Of a stretch of DNA of 64,000 nucleotides, positions 1-7,713 are shown in pieces. A program made the position numbers and the translations under genes. The stretch lies in contig DAOUMD010000180.1 of the NCBI GenBank assembly GCA_034412795.1, positions 1-64,000 of the forward strand, in the 5' to 3' direction. The stretch is from JAUVPY01 sp034412795 (GTDB lineage: Bacteria > Chloroflexota > Anaerolineae > 4572-78 > NAK82). The first letter of the stretch is position 1. Each line of letters opens with the position of its first letter. A model generated the notes under the pieces. It saw only the letters and a list, made by a program, of their open reading frames with translations. It made no database searches and was not told the origin of the DNA.

Positions 1-164
1 ATGCCCTGGAGTTGGTGAACCTCGACACCTGGGGCCCGACCATCGACGTACTCTCCGCTCACCTGAACGCCATGCTGGCCGATCCTAACGTGGATCCTGC
101 CACCGCCCTGGCCGAAGCCGAGCAAGAGGCTCTAGAAAAGTACGAGGACATCCGCGGTCAATAG
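1..164 (+). CDS. Sugar ABC transporter substrate-binding protein, C-terminal end (partial)
   Basis: The reading frame is open from the window edge to a TAG at 162-164; the first whole codon begins at base 3. The visible 53 residues (ending EALEKYEDIRGQ) look like the last helices of a family 1 extracellular solute-binding protein, with the DPNVDPATALAEAEQEA segment typical of CUT1 sugar binders. The call also rests on position: two MalF/MalG-type permeases follow on the same strand. The protein would be a lipid-anchored sugar binder outside the membrane. Most of the gene lies outside the window, so the substrate cannot be inferred. Confidence 0.7.
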   Translation, partial: ALELVNLDTWGPTIDVLSAHLNAMLADPNVDPATALAEAEQEALEKYEDIRGQ

Positions 165-175
165 CGACCATTGCC

Positions 176-206
176 GAGGTGGGGAGAGAATATCTCTCCC
201 CACCTC
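176..206 (+). other. Intercistronic hairpin after the binding-protein gene
   Basis: GAGGTGGGGAGAGA (176-189) and its exact complement TCTCTCCCCACCTC (193-206) form a 14-bp perfect stem with a 3-nt loop. There is no T-run, so it is not a standard intrinsic terminator. It lies between the binding protein and the permeases, where such hairpins usually protect the upstream mRNA or cause partial termination so that binding protein is made in excess (inference). Confidence 0.6.
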
Positions 207-255
207 TTACTGGCATCCTACCGGTGTGATTGAGATATCCTCCCTTGCCGGGAAC

Positions 256-282
256 GAGATCCTTCGCTTCGCTCAGGATGAC
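256..282. repeat. Dispersed repeat unit (TCATCCTGAGCGAAG family)
   Basis: GAGATCCTTCGCTTCGCTCAGGATGAC reads on the reverse strand as the TCATCCTGAGCGAAGCGAAGGATCTC unit. Both arms of the same motif recur at 25272-25351. Here it seems to be a single arm in the leader of the permease gene. Confidence 0.5.
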
Positions 283-326
283 CGACTTCAAAATCAACCT
301 GACGGGGTACGAGGAGGATTGAGCTT

Positions 327-1259
327 ATGACAACACAAGCATTGGATGGAACGACGGGAGCCCGCTCGACGAGCGGGCTGAACAGGTTGCTGAAGCAACT
401 GGCCAAGGACAGGGTGCTCTATCTGCTTGTAGCGCCCATTCTTGCCGTTTATTCCCTTTTTTCGCTCTACCCTATTGCCCAGACTTTCTACATGAGTTTT
501 TTTGACGCCAAGATTGTTCGGCTGGGCGATTTCATGGGTCTGGAGAATTACTTCGACATAATAACCGACAAGTACTTCAGGCAAGCCTTTAGCAACACCC
601 TGTTGTTCACCTTTGGCTCCATAGCGTTCGTTCTTGTTATCTCACTGCTCCTGGCCGTCCTGGTCAACTCTCCAAGCGTCAGATTCAAAACCCTATTCAA
701 GGTTATCTTTTTCCTGCCGGTCGTGACTTCTCCGGTAGCAGTGGGATACATTTGGAAGTGGCTATACGACCCCACTTATGGCATCGTTAATTCATTCCTG
801 GCCATGCTCGGCATTGCTCCCGTGAATTGGCTGGGCAATGTAAACGTGGCTATGAACGCGTTAATCATCGTCAACGTATGGAAGTGGATCGGCTACTTTT
901 TGGTGATCTTTATTGCCAATCTACAAGTAATCGATACCACCTACTATGAGGCTGCGGCCATTGACGGGGCAGGTACCATCCAGCAATTTTTCTATATCAC
1001 TCTGCCGTTGCTGCGCAGGGCTGTCGTTCTGGTCGTCATTCTGGGCATCGTCAATTTCGTCAAAGCCTTTGCCTTGGTGTTCGTAATGACACAGGGAGGG
1101 CCAGCCGGTCGCACGGAGCTGATGGCTACGTACATCTATCGCCAGGCGTTCCAGACCGGCCTGCTGCGTTTTGGCTACTCCGCAGCCGGTTCCATCCTGC
1201 TGTTTGCGCTGATTATGCTGTTCACAGTGGTCGCCAATAGGATAGGCATAGAGGAGTAG
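327..1259 (+). CDS. CUT1 sugar ABC transporter permease (MalF/UgpA type)
   Basis: A 310-residue integral membrane protein with six predicted membrane segments, the first near residues 32-52. It carries the cytoplasmic EAA loop that docks the ATPase (YYEAAAIDGAGTIQQFF, about residues 210-226) and the following LPLLR. The ATG has GAGGAGG ten bases upstream. It pairs with the next permease to form the transmembrane pore for a sugar or oligosaccharide. No ATP-binding subunit is encoded nearby, which is common for CUT1 systems sharing an MsmK/UgpC-like ATPase encoded elsewhere. The substrate is unknown; the downstream GH39 enzyme suggests a xyloside or uronide-containing glycoside. Confidence 0.93.
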   Translation: MTTQALDGTTGARSTSGLNRLLKQLAKDRVLYLLVAPILAVYSLFSLYPIAQTFYMSFFDAKIVRLGDFMGLENYFDIITDKYFRQAFSNTLLFTFGSIAFVLVISLLLAVLVNSPSVRFKTLFKVIFFLPVVTSPVAVGYIWKWLYDPTYGIVNSFLAMLGIAPVNWLGNVNVAMNALIIVNVWKWIGYFLVIFIANLQVIDTTYYEAAAIDGAGTIQQFFYITLPLLRRAVVLVVILGIVNFVKAFALVFVMTQGGPAGRTELMATYIYRQAFQTGLLRFGYSAAGSILLFALIMLFTVVANRIGIEE

Positions 1260-1263
1260 ACAA

Positions 1264-2121
1264 ATGCGCACCAAAACACAAAAAAAGATTCGCCTGTCCA
1301 ACGTTCTGTCCCAGGTACTGATCTACAGTTTTCTGATCCTGGCTGCCCTATTCCTGGCCTTCCCCTTTTACTGGATGGTCGTTTCCACTATCAAGCCGGA
1401 AAACGAGGTATATTCACGCAGCATTGAACTTCTACCTTCGAGGATCGATTTTCAAATGTATGATAAGCTGTTGAGCGACCCACAGTTGCCAGTGGCCAGG
1501 TTTTTTCTCAACAGCGTGATCATCTCTGTGGGTGCCACGCTTGTGTGCGTTGCCACCGCCAGTCTCGCCGCCTACGTGCTGGCCCGCTACGAAATCCGGG
1601 GGGGCAAATTATTCTATTTTCTGATCATAGCTACCATGATGGTACCCGGCGAGGTGGTCTTAATCGGCATGTTTTGGGTAGTGAATGCCTTCAACATGAT
1701 CAACACCTATCAGGGTGTCATCTTGCCGCTGGCGGTAAATGCGGTGATCTTTCTGATCATATTCAACTATATGAAGGAACTGCCTCGGGAACTGGACGAA
1801 GCCGCCTTAGTTGACGGCGCGTCACATTGGCAAATTCTGTGGCACGTGATCCTGCCCATCTCTCTCCCGGCGCTGTATAGCGCCACCTTGCTCATGTTCC
1901 TCACCTCCTGGCAAAACTTCACCATCCCCTATCTCTTAACTCAATCCAACGACATGTACCCTCTCTCGGTGGGAGCACTCTTCGTGGAGACTGAGCTTTT
2001 CGCCACGATGCAACAAACCTTAACCTTGTCCACGATTCTGACTGTTCCCACGCTGCTGGTGTTTGTCGCGACCCAACACTTTGTCTTCTCCGGCATCACG
2101 ATGGGCGCAGTCAAAGGGTAG
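1264..2121 (+). CDS. CUT1 sugar ABC transporter permease (MalG/UgpE type)
   Basis: A 285-residue membrane protein starting four bases after the MalF-type gene, so the two are surely co-transcribed. It has an N-terminal membrane segment (about 16-38) and the FPFYWMVVSTIKP signature of MalG-like permeases. The EAA loop ELDEAALVDGASHWQILW lies near residues 176-193, followed by LPIS. It is the second half of the pore. The C-terminus ITMGAVKG is typical of the family, so the gene is complete. Confidence 0.93.
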   Translation: MRTKTQKKIRLSNVLSQVLIYSFLILAALFLAFPFYWMVVSTIKPENEVYSRSIELLPSRIDFQMYDKLLSDPQLPVARFFLNSVIISVGATLVCVATASLAAYVLARYEIRGGKLFYFLIIATMMVPGEVVLIGMFWVVNAFNMINTYQGVILPLAVNAVIFLIIFNYMKELPRELDEAALVDGASHWQILWHVILPISLPALYSATLLMFLTSWQNFTIPYLLTQSNDMYPLSVGALFVETELFATMQQTLTLSTILTVPTLLVFVATQHFVFSGITMGAVKG

Positions 2122-2191
2122 AAACCAAGGCGGGTCTGTCCAGGATTTTGATGTGTGAGGCCAACGGGATGAGTATCAGTGGCATAATCGC

Positions 2192-2212
2192 GTAAGCGCT
2201 GCCGTAAGCGCT
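2192..2212. promoter_or_regulatory. Tandem GTAAGCGCT motif, possible LacI-type half-operators
   Basis: GTAAGCGCT occurs twice, at 2192-2200 and 2204-2212, in the 280-bp gap between the permease and the larA-like gene. The centre (AAGCGCT) resembles LacI/CcpA-type operators, but neither copy completes a full palindrome. The 12-bp spacing puts them about one helical turn apart. This is a suggestion only. Confidence 0.25.
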
Positions 2213-2333
2213 CACGATATCACCGAGGCCACTGAGAGCTTTTGTGAACCTCAGTGGACCCAATTGCACGCCGTGGGCTGTCAGGCTACACCCATTCCGA
2301 CACCCGAGAGTAGCATTTTTTATATGTATTAGG

Positions 2334-2373
2334 GGCATGGTTCATTTTGCCAAGAGAACTGGTTGACAATTTT
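2334..2373 (+). repeat. Dispersed 40-bp motif, second copy inverted at 46848-46886
   Basis: GGCATGGTTCATTTTGCCAA followed by GAGAACTGGTTGACAATTTT is nearly identical to the reverse complement of 46848-46886. It contains a TTGACA, but no acceptable -10 lies 16-18 bases downstream, so I treat it as a repeat fragment rather than a promoter. It lies just upstream of the larA-like gene. Confidence 0.45.
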
Positions 2374-2401
2374 AATTCTCAATTAGTGTTCGGAGGTTAC
2401 C

Positions 2402-3673
2402 GTGCTGTATCAATTTCCTTACCCGGATGTGGAACCACTTGAAATCCCAGACGCGAATCTAATCGGCATCTATCAGGCGACGCAGACAGAACCAGATGGA
2501 ACTGAGAGTGAGACCATCAGCCGAGGAATTGCCAACCCTATCGGAGCGCCTCGCATACGCGATGCCGTTGCGGCTGAGCAGCGAGTCTTGATTCTGTGCG
2601 ATGATGTCACGCGTGAGACGCCGGCGTATCTCATATTACCCTTCATATTAGAGGAGCTGCATGCAGCCGGAGTATCGGATGAAAACATTCACTTCGTGAT
2701 GGCCTTGGGGACGCACCGTGATATGACCGCTCAAGAGATAGAGGATAAACTTGGCCCTGACATAGCAGATCGTTACCTCGTGGAAAACCATCGCTGGAAT
2801 GACGAAAACGGTCTGGCTTACCTAAAAACCACCCCCTCGGGTTTGGAGATTCATATCAACAAGAAAATGCATTGGGCCGATTTCGTTATAGGGCTCGGCA
2901 TCATCTTCCCACACGCCGTGGCCGGGTTCTCTGGTGGTGGTAAGATCGTTGTCCCCGGCATCTGCGGTGAGGCGACCAGCGGCGACATGCACTGGCTGAT
3001 GTATGGCATTCCACCTGTCGAGCACTATGGCTCGGTAGATAATCCCGTCCGGCGCATAATTGACGAGGTTGCCATAGAAGCCGGCTTAAATTACGTGGTA
3101 GATTGCGTGCTGAACTCAGACGGGGAGGTAGTGGGCTTGGTCAGCGGTCACCCGCTACAAGCCTTCCGGGCCGGTTGTGTTATCTCGCGCCGCGTTCACA
3201 GTGTGACCGTACCCGGCCAGGCCGATATTGTCATTTTCGATTCGTACCGCACCGACCTGGAGTACTGGCAAGCCATCAAAGCCATTACCCCGGCCGGAAT
3301 CGTGATGAAAGATGGTGGTGTCGCCATCCAGGTGGCCGAGTGCCCGGAAGGGATTTCGCGCGCCCACCCAGAAGTCTTGGAACTTGGCTATCGCCCCCAG
3401 ATAGTCGTAGAGGAACTGTTGCGCCAGGGAATAGTCAACAAATCGATAGCTGCGCATATGATACAGGCCTCGGAAGTGATCGTAGACCGGGGCCGGGGCT
3501 TCTTGATTTCGCCCAACATCACCGCCCAGGAGAAGGCACGTCTCGGCTTTATCCACGCCGACACGCCTCAACAAGCTCTTGACAGAGCCTTGGAAATGAA
3601 GGGGCCCCATGCGTCAATCATAGTCCTGCGCCAGGCAGGTGACCTGCTACCTATAATAACCGACAAGGACTAA
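2402..3673 (+). CDS. larA-like: LarA-family nickel-pincer racemase/epimerase
   Basis: 423 residues, GTG start six bases after GGAGG. LarA interconverts 2-hydroxyacid stereoisomers by hydride transfer on a nickel-pincer nucleotide bound to a lysine. The key residues of Lactobacillus LarA (D72, R75, H108, H174, K184, H200) all appear with near-constant offset: D68 and R71 in DDVTRETP, H105 in GTHRD, H171 and K181 in PHAVAGFSGGGK, and H197 in GDMHW. It therefore looks catalytically competent. No larB, larC or larE cofactor genes are in the window, so they must be elsewhere if it is active. Its place between a sugar transporter and a glycosidase suggests an aldonate or uronate-derived hydroxyacid rather than lactate (inference). 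Confidence 0.88.
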   Translation: MLYQFPYPDVEPLEIPDANLIGIYQATQTEPDGTESETISRGIANPIGAPRIRDAVAAEQRVLILCDDVTRETPAYLILPFILEELHAAGVSDENIHFVMALGTHRDMTAQEIEDKLGPDIADRYLVENHRWNDENGLAYLKTTPSGLEIHINKKMHWADFVIGLGIIFPHAVAGFSGGGKIVVPGICGEATSGDMHWLMYGIPPVEHYGSVDNPVRRIIDEVAIEAGLNYVVDCVLNSDGEVVGLVSGHPLQAFRAGCVISRRVHSVTVPGQADIVIFDSYRTDLEYWQAIKAITPAGIVMKDGGVAIQVAECPEGISRAHPEVLELGYRPQIVVEELLRQGIVNKSIAAHMIQASEVIVDRGRGFLISPNITAQEKARLGFIHADTPQQALDRALEMKGPHASIIVLRQAGDLLPIITDKD

Positions 3674-3701
3674 GTAACAATTTCACAAGGAGCCAGCCAA
3701 C

Positions 3702-5378
3702 ATGGACGAGCCTATACAAGCAACGATAGAGGTGGACTGTGCCGACTTTCAGGGCACACTGAAGCGCATCTGGGCCAGCATCGGCTATGATGAGATCAAC
3801 TGGACGTACACGCCACGGGGCAAGGCCCTGTACCGCACACTTCATAAGCTGGCCGAAGTACCCTACTACGTCCGCAATCACAACGCTTTCACCAGCGGCA
3901 ATGGTCTGTCATCGCCAGCGTGGGGTTCAACCAACATCTACCACGAACTGCCCGATGGGAGCATTATCTATGACTGGACGGTCTCGGACCAGGTGTACGA
4001 CGCTATTTCCGGGGCCGGCTTCCGGCCATTGATCGAGCTTGGCTTTCTGCCGCGCGACCTGGTTCCGGCCGGGATAGAGACATCCGACTGGGAACGCGAT
4101 GTGGGTCAGGAGAACTACGAGTCAGACGGACTCTGGAAGTATCCACCCAGAGATTATGACAAGTGGGCAGAGCTGGTGTATCAGTTTGTCACCCATCTGG
4201 TGGCTCGCTATGGACGTGACCAGGTGGAAACATGGCGTTTCGAGTTATGGAATGAACCAGACATCCCCCACTATTGGCTCGGGAGCCTGGAAGAGTATTG
4301 CAAGCTATACGACTATTCGGTTGCCGCCGCAGCACGAGCCTTGCCAACTATTTCCATCGGCGGACCCGGCAGTACCAGTCCTAACAACGTGCCCGCCGGG
4401 GATTTCCTCGACGGCTTTTTGAGACATTGTACGTCAGGCCGAAACGCTGTCACTGGCGAAACCGGTACCCGGCTCGACTTCATCTCGTTTCACACCAAAG
4501 GCGCACACTATACAACCCGCCGCTACTATAACCTGCAACAACCCATAAAACGCGAAACTGCGTCCAGCGCGGTTATGATGGGCGATATCCGCGCTGGATT
4601 GAACATCATCGCCCGCTACCCGGAGCTGCGCGACCGCCCCGTATTTGTGGATGAGTGCGACCCGGCTGTCGGCACCATTTACGGCGTATACGACAACCCC
4701 AATTTCATTATCACCAACACCCAGCACTACCCCACCTTTCTGTGTGCCCTGGTGAAACGAGTGCTAGACTTGAACAACCAGTATGACGACCCTATTTCGC
4801 TCATCACCACCTGGGCTTTCTACTTCGAGGGCAAACGTTTCTTCGAGGGAAACCGCACGTTGGTTACCAGTGAGAATATCGACAAGCCAGTGTTGAACGC
4901 TTTTCGCATGCTGGGCCGCATGGGCCATACCCGGCTGGCCACACGCAGTAGCCACAGCCGGGACGTATTGGCCGAGAATGTTCCCCAGGTCGAGGTAGAT
5001 GCGCTGGCAGCCCTTTCGGGTGAGCGGGTGACCGCACTCATCTGGCACCAGGCCGACGAATGGTGGTTAGAGGGAGACAGCGAAGTCAGCCTGCGGGTGG
5101 GCAATCTTCCCTTCAGCGGCGATGCTTTGGTACGACATTACCGCATAGACGACGACCACTCGAATTCATACGCCGAATGGGTACGCCAGGGCAGCCCGCA
5201 GGACCCGTCCCTGGCCCAGATCGCACACATCAAGAGCCGCCAGGGGCTGGAGGTGCTGAACTCACCCCAGGTCTTGAGCACCCACGAGGGGCACTTGGAC
5301 ATTGTGTTCCGCCTGCCGCTGCAAGCCACCTCGTTGCTTGAGATAGAACCGGTAGACTCGGGGACAACGGATCAATGA
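3702..5378 (+). CDS. GH39-family glycoside hydrolase (beta-xylosidase/iduronidase-like), cytoplasmic
   Basis: 558 residues, ATG with AAGGAG nine bases upstream. The fold matches family 39: an N-terminal TIM barrel and a C-terminal beta-sandwich. The acid/base is E185 in FELWNEPDIPHYW, and the likely nucleophile is E318 in PVFVDECDP on a later barrel strand. Family members release xylose, iduronate or related sugars with retention. There is no signal peptide, so it should act in the cytoplasm on a glycoside imported by the upstream ABC permeases. Its stop overlaps the next start (ATGA), implying translational coupling to the first UROD protein. The exact glycone is not decidable from the sequence. 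Confidence 0.85.
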   Translation: MDEPIQATIEVDCADFQGTLKRIWASIGYDEINWTYTPRGKALYRTLHKLAEVPYYVRNHNAFTSGNGLSSPAWGSTNIYHELPDGSIIYDWTVSDQVYDAISGAGFRPLIELGFLPRDLVPAGIETSDWERDVGQENYESDGLWKYPPRDYDKWAELVYQFVTHLVARYGRDQVETWRFELWNEPDIPHYWLGSLEEYCKLYDYSVAAAARALPTISIGGPGSTSPNNVPAGDFLDGFLRHCTSGRNAVTGETGTRLDFISFHTKGAHYTTRRYYNLQQPIKRETASSAVMMGDIRAGLNIIARYPELRDRPVFVDECDPAVGTIYGVYDNPNFIITNTQHYPTFLCALVKRVLDLNNQYDDPISLITTWAFYFEGKRFFEGNRTLVTSENIDKPVLNAFRMLGRMGHTRLATRSSHSRDVLAENVPQVEVDALAALSGERVTALIWHQADEWWLEGDSEVSLRVGNLPFSGDALVRHYRIDDDHSNSYAEWVRQGSPQDPSLAQIAHIKSRQGLEVLNSPQVLSTHEGHLDIVFRLPLQATSLLEIEPVDSGTTDQ

Positions 5379-6520
5379 GCGACCGTCAACGCTTTTACGC
5401 CACCATGCACTATCAACCCCAAGACCGGGCGCCGATCTGCGATTTCGGCTTTTGGCCCGATACGCTGCAAGTCTGGCATGAACAGGGTCTCCCTGGCTAC
5501 GTAAACAAGTCCAATACCAGCCAGTTCTTTGGGATGGATTATGGTATTGACGAAGTTACAGCCACTACTGGGGTCAGTGTAGGGCTGATGCCCCCGTTCG
5601 AGGAAAAAGTTCTCGAAGACCGTGGAGACTGCGAGGTAGTACAGCAGAGTGACGGCGTTCGGGTGTTGCGCAGAAAGTTCATGGCTACCATCCCCAGGCA
5701 TCTAAACCACCTGCTCGCGGATCGTGCTAGCTGGGAGAGACACTACAAGACCCGTCTCGACCCTACCCATCCAGACCGCTACCCACCAGACTGGGACGAG
5801 CGCGCCAGAACTTGGACCGACCCTAACCGCGACCAGATCATTGTGCTACCGGGTGGCAGCCTCTATGGCTGGCTGCGCAACTGGATGGGCCTGGAGCATC
5901 TATCCCTGGTCGTGTACGACGACCCAGCCTGGTTCGAAGAGATGGTGACAACCGTTGCCGACTGTGTTATCGGCACGCTCACGCGTGTACTGGAAACCGG
6001 GGGATACTTCGACGCCTGCGCCATGTGGGAAGACATGTGCTATAACAGTGGACCCCTGCTTGGCGTGCGCCACTTCAAGCAGTTTCTTATGCCCCAATAC
6101 AGGCGCATTGCCGATCTACTTCACAACTATGGCGTGGACGTGATCTGGCTTGATTGCGACGGCAAGATTGACTTGTTGATCCCATTGTGGCTCGAAGCTG
6201 GCGTCAATTGTATTTTCCCGGTCGAGGTTGGCACCTGGGGTGCTGATCCGCTACGCTATCGTGAACAATATGGCAAAGAGTTGCTTATGATGGGAGGGGT
6301 AGACAAGCGCATCTTGGCCGGCTCCAAGAGCGACATTGAACGGGAAGTTTACCGCCTGGCTCCGTTGGTTGAGGAGGGCGGATACATCGGCTTCTGCGAT
6401 CATCGCGTGCCGCCTGATGTATCCCTCGAAAACTACGTGTTCTATCTGGAGGCGGTGCGTAAAGCCTGGGGCAAACAGTTGAACCTGAAACCAATGCAAA
6501 AAGAAAAGCTGATCCAATGA
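5375..6520 (+). CDS. UROD/MtaA-fold protein 1, divergent active site
   Basis: 381 residues, beginning SDRQRFYATMHYQPQDRAPI, the usual opening of uroporphyrinogen-decarboxylase-family proteins outside haem synthesis. Where corrinoid:CoM methyltransferases (MtaA, MtbA, CmuA) have the zinc ligands HxCG, this one has DCDG (residues 260-263). The later cysteine-ligand loop reads FCDHRVPPDVSLEN, offering His. True HemE arginine signatures are not seen. It overlaps the GH39 gene before it and UROD 2 after it by four bases each. The function is unknown; a role in converting the sugar released by GH39 is inferred from the operon only. Confidence is high for the family, low for any reaction. Confidence 0.8.
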   Translation: MSDRQRFYATMHYQPQDRAPICDFGFWPDTLQVWHEQGLPGYVNKSNTSQFFGMDYGIDEVTATTGVSVGLMPPFEEKVLEDRGDCEVVQQSDGVRVLRRKFMATIPRHLNHLLADRASWERHYKTRLDPTHPDRYPPDWDERARTWTDPNRDQIIVLPGGSLYGWLRNWMGLEHLSLVVYDDPAWFEEMVTTVADCVIGTLTRVLETGGYFDACAMWEDMCYNSGPLLGVRHFKQFLMPQYRRIADLLHNYGVDVIWLDCDGKIDLLIPLWLEAGVNCIFPVEVGTWGADPLRYREQYGKELLMMGGVDKRILAGSKSDIEREVYRLAPLVEEGGYIGFCDHRVPPDVSLENYVFYLEAVRKAWGKQLNLKPMQKEKLIQ

Positions 6521-7662
6521 ACCACAGAGAACGTCTCCTGACCGCTATGCGGTGTCGAGAACCGGACCGGGTGCCCTACGATATAAGGCTAACAGCGCCG
6601 AAGTACGATGAATTTGTGAAGAGGACCGGCGGTACCGATCCTGACGACTATTTTGACCTGGATTACCGACACGCCACTGTCAGGCCACCCCAATCGCTGC
6701 CCGACTACTCACGCTATTTCGCGGGCCGGGTGCCGGATTGGCCCGACATGAGCGCCCCGGACTTTCGTCTGCAACCCTGGCGCGGGAGTACCGATTACTT
6801 CGTTATGGGTGAACATAAGACGGCCATGAATGAGTGGGGGGAGTATCGCATCTACGGCGATGCCCGGAACTACCACCAAAAGGTCTACCCGCTCGGCGGT
6901 GACCAGTGCACGATGGCCGACATCGAGGCTTACCCATTCCCTGACCTCTTCGCCGAATATCGCTACCAGGGGCTGGAAGAAGAGATTCAGGCTATCCACG
7001 AGCGGGAGCTGGCGGCCGTGCTCTTTTGGGAGATGACTATCTTTGAGAAGTCCTGGCGTATCCGCGGGATGGAAGAGTTGATGATGGACTTCATAGTCAA
7101 CCCCAACCTCGTCGAACGGTTTATGGATGAAGTCGCCAGACGCACCGGGTACCTCGCCACCCGTTATGCCCAGGCCGGGGTTGACATTATCCAGTTCGGT
7201 GACGATATCGGCTCCCAGGGCGCAATGATGATCAGCCCCAATACCTGGCGTGGGTTCTTGAAGCCGCGCTTGGCCAAGATCATCGCCGACGTCAAGACGG
7301 CCAACCCCGACGTGCTGGTCTTCTACCACAGCGACGGATCTTTCGAGCCGGTCATCCCCGACTTGATAGAGATAGGGATAGACATCCTGAACCCGATACA
7401 GCCGGAATCCATGAACATCGCCGAGTTGAAAAAGCTATACGGCGACCGTCTCTCTTTTTGGGGCGGCATTGGTGTACAGACGACTTTGCCCTTTGGCACA
7501 CCCGACGATGTGCAATCTGCGGTAAAGCGGTTGATCGAGGACGCCGGGGGCGGGGGCGGGCTGGTGGTCTCACCGGCCCACGTGATCGAGCCAGACGTGC
7601 CCTGGGAGAACGTAGAAACCTTTGTCGAAGCTGTGAGGCGCTACGGTAGCTACTCAAGCTGA
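6517..7662 (+). CDS. UROD/MtaA-fold protein 2, divergent active site
   Basis: 381 residues, ATGA overlap with UROD 1. It starts NHRERLLTAMRCREPDRVPY, the standard family N-terminus. The position of the HxCG zinc motif reads HSDG (271-274), so the cysteine is replaced by Asp. The third-ligand loop reads SPAHVIEPDVPWEN, with His where MtaA has Cys. The barrel core GIDILNPIQPE and GGGGGLVVSPAH are well conserved. It is a paralogue of its neighbours but not a recent duplicate, because identity is patchy. No corrinoid-binding protein (DxHxxG) is in the window, which weakens a methyltransferase role. Confidence 0.8.
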   Translation: MNHRERLLTAMRCREPDRVPYDIRLTAPKYDEFVKRTGGTDPDDYFDLDYRHATVRPPQSLPDYSRYFAGRVPDWPDMSAPDFRLQPWRGSTDYFVMGEHKTAMNEWGEYRIYGDARNYHQKVYPLGGDQCTMADIEAYPFPDLFAEYRYQGLEEEIQAIHERELAAVLFWEMTIFEKSWRIRGMEELMMDFIVNPNLVERFMDEVARRTGYLATRYAQAGVDIIQFGDDIGSQGAMMISPNTWRGFLKPRLAKIIADVKTANPDVLVFYHSDGSFEPVIPDLIEIGIDILNPIQPESMNIAELKKLYGDRLSFWGGIGVQTTLPFGTPDDVQSAVKRLIEDAGGGGGLVVSPAHVIEPDVPWENVETFVEAVRRYGSYSS

Positions 7663-7665
7663 ATC

Positions 7666-7700
7666 AGGTGCAACGCACTTTTCGGAGGTGCGTTGCACCT
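7666..7700 (+). other. Perfect 13-bp intercistronic hairpin between UROD 2 and UROD 3
   Basis: AGGTGCAACGCAC (7666-7678) pairs exactly with GTGCGTTGCACCT (7688-7700) around a 9-nt loop. The loop/right arm contains GGAGG and a TTG at 7693 that could be misread as a start. With the stem folded both are sequestered, which favours the ATG at 7714. It starts four bases after the UROD 2 stop, suggesting mRNA processing or stability control. Confidence 0.6.
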
Positions 7701-7713
7701 CTCGAGGGAAAAC

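Noticed and set aside
2364..2369. TTGACA upstream of the larA-like gene as a -35 box
   Set aside because: No -10-like hexamer at 16-18 bases; the sequence is part of a dispersed repeat.
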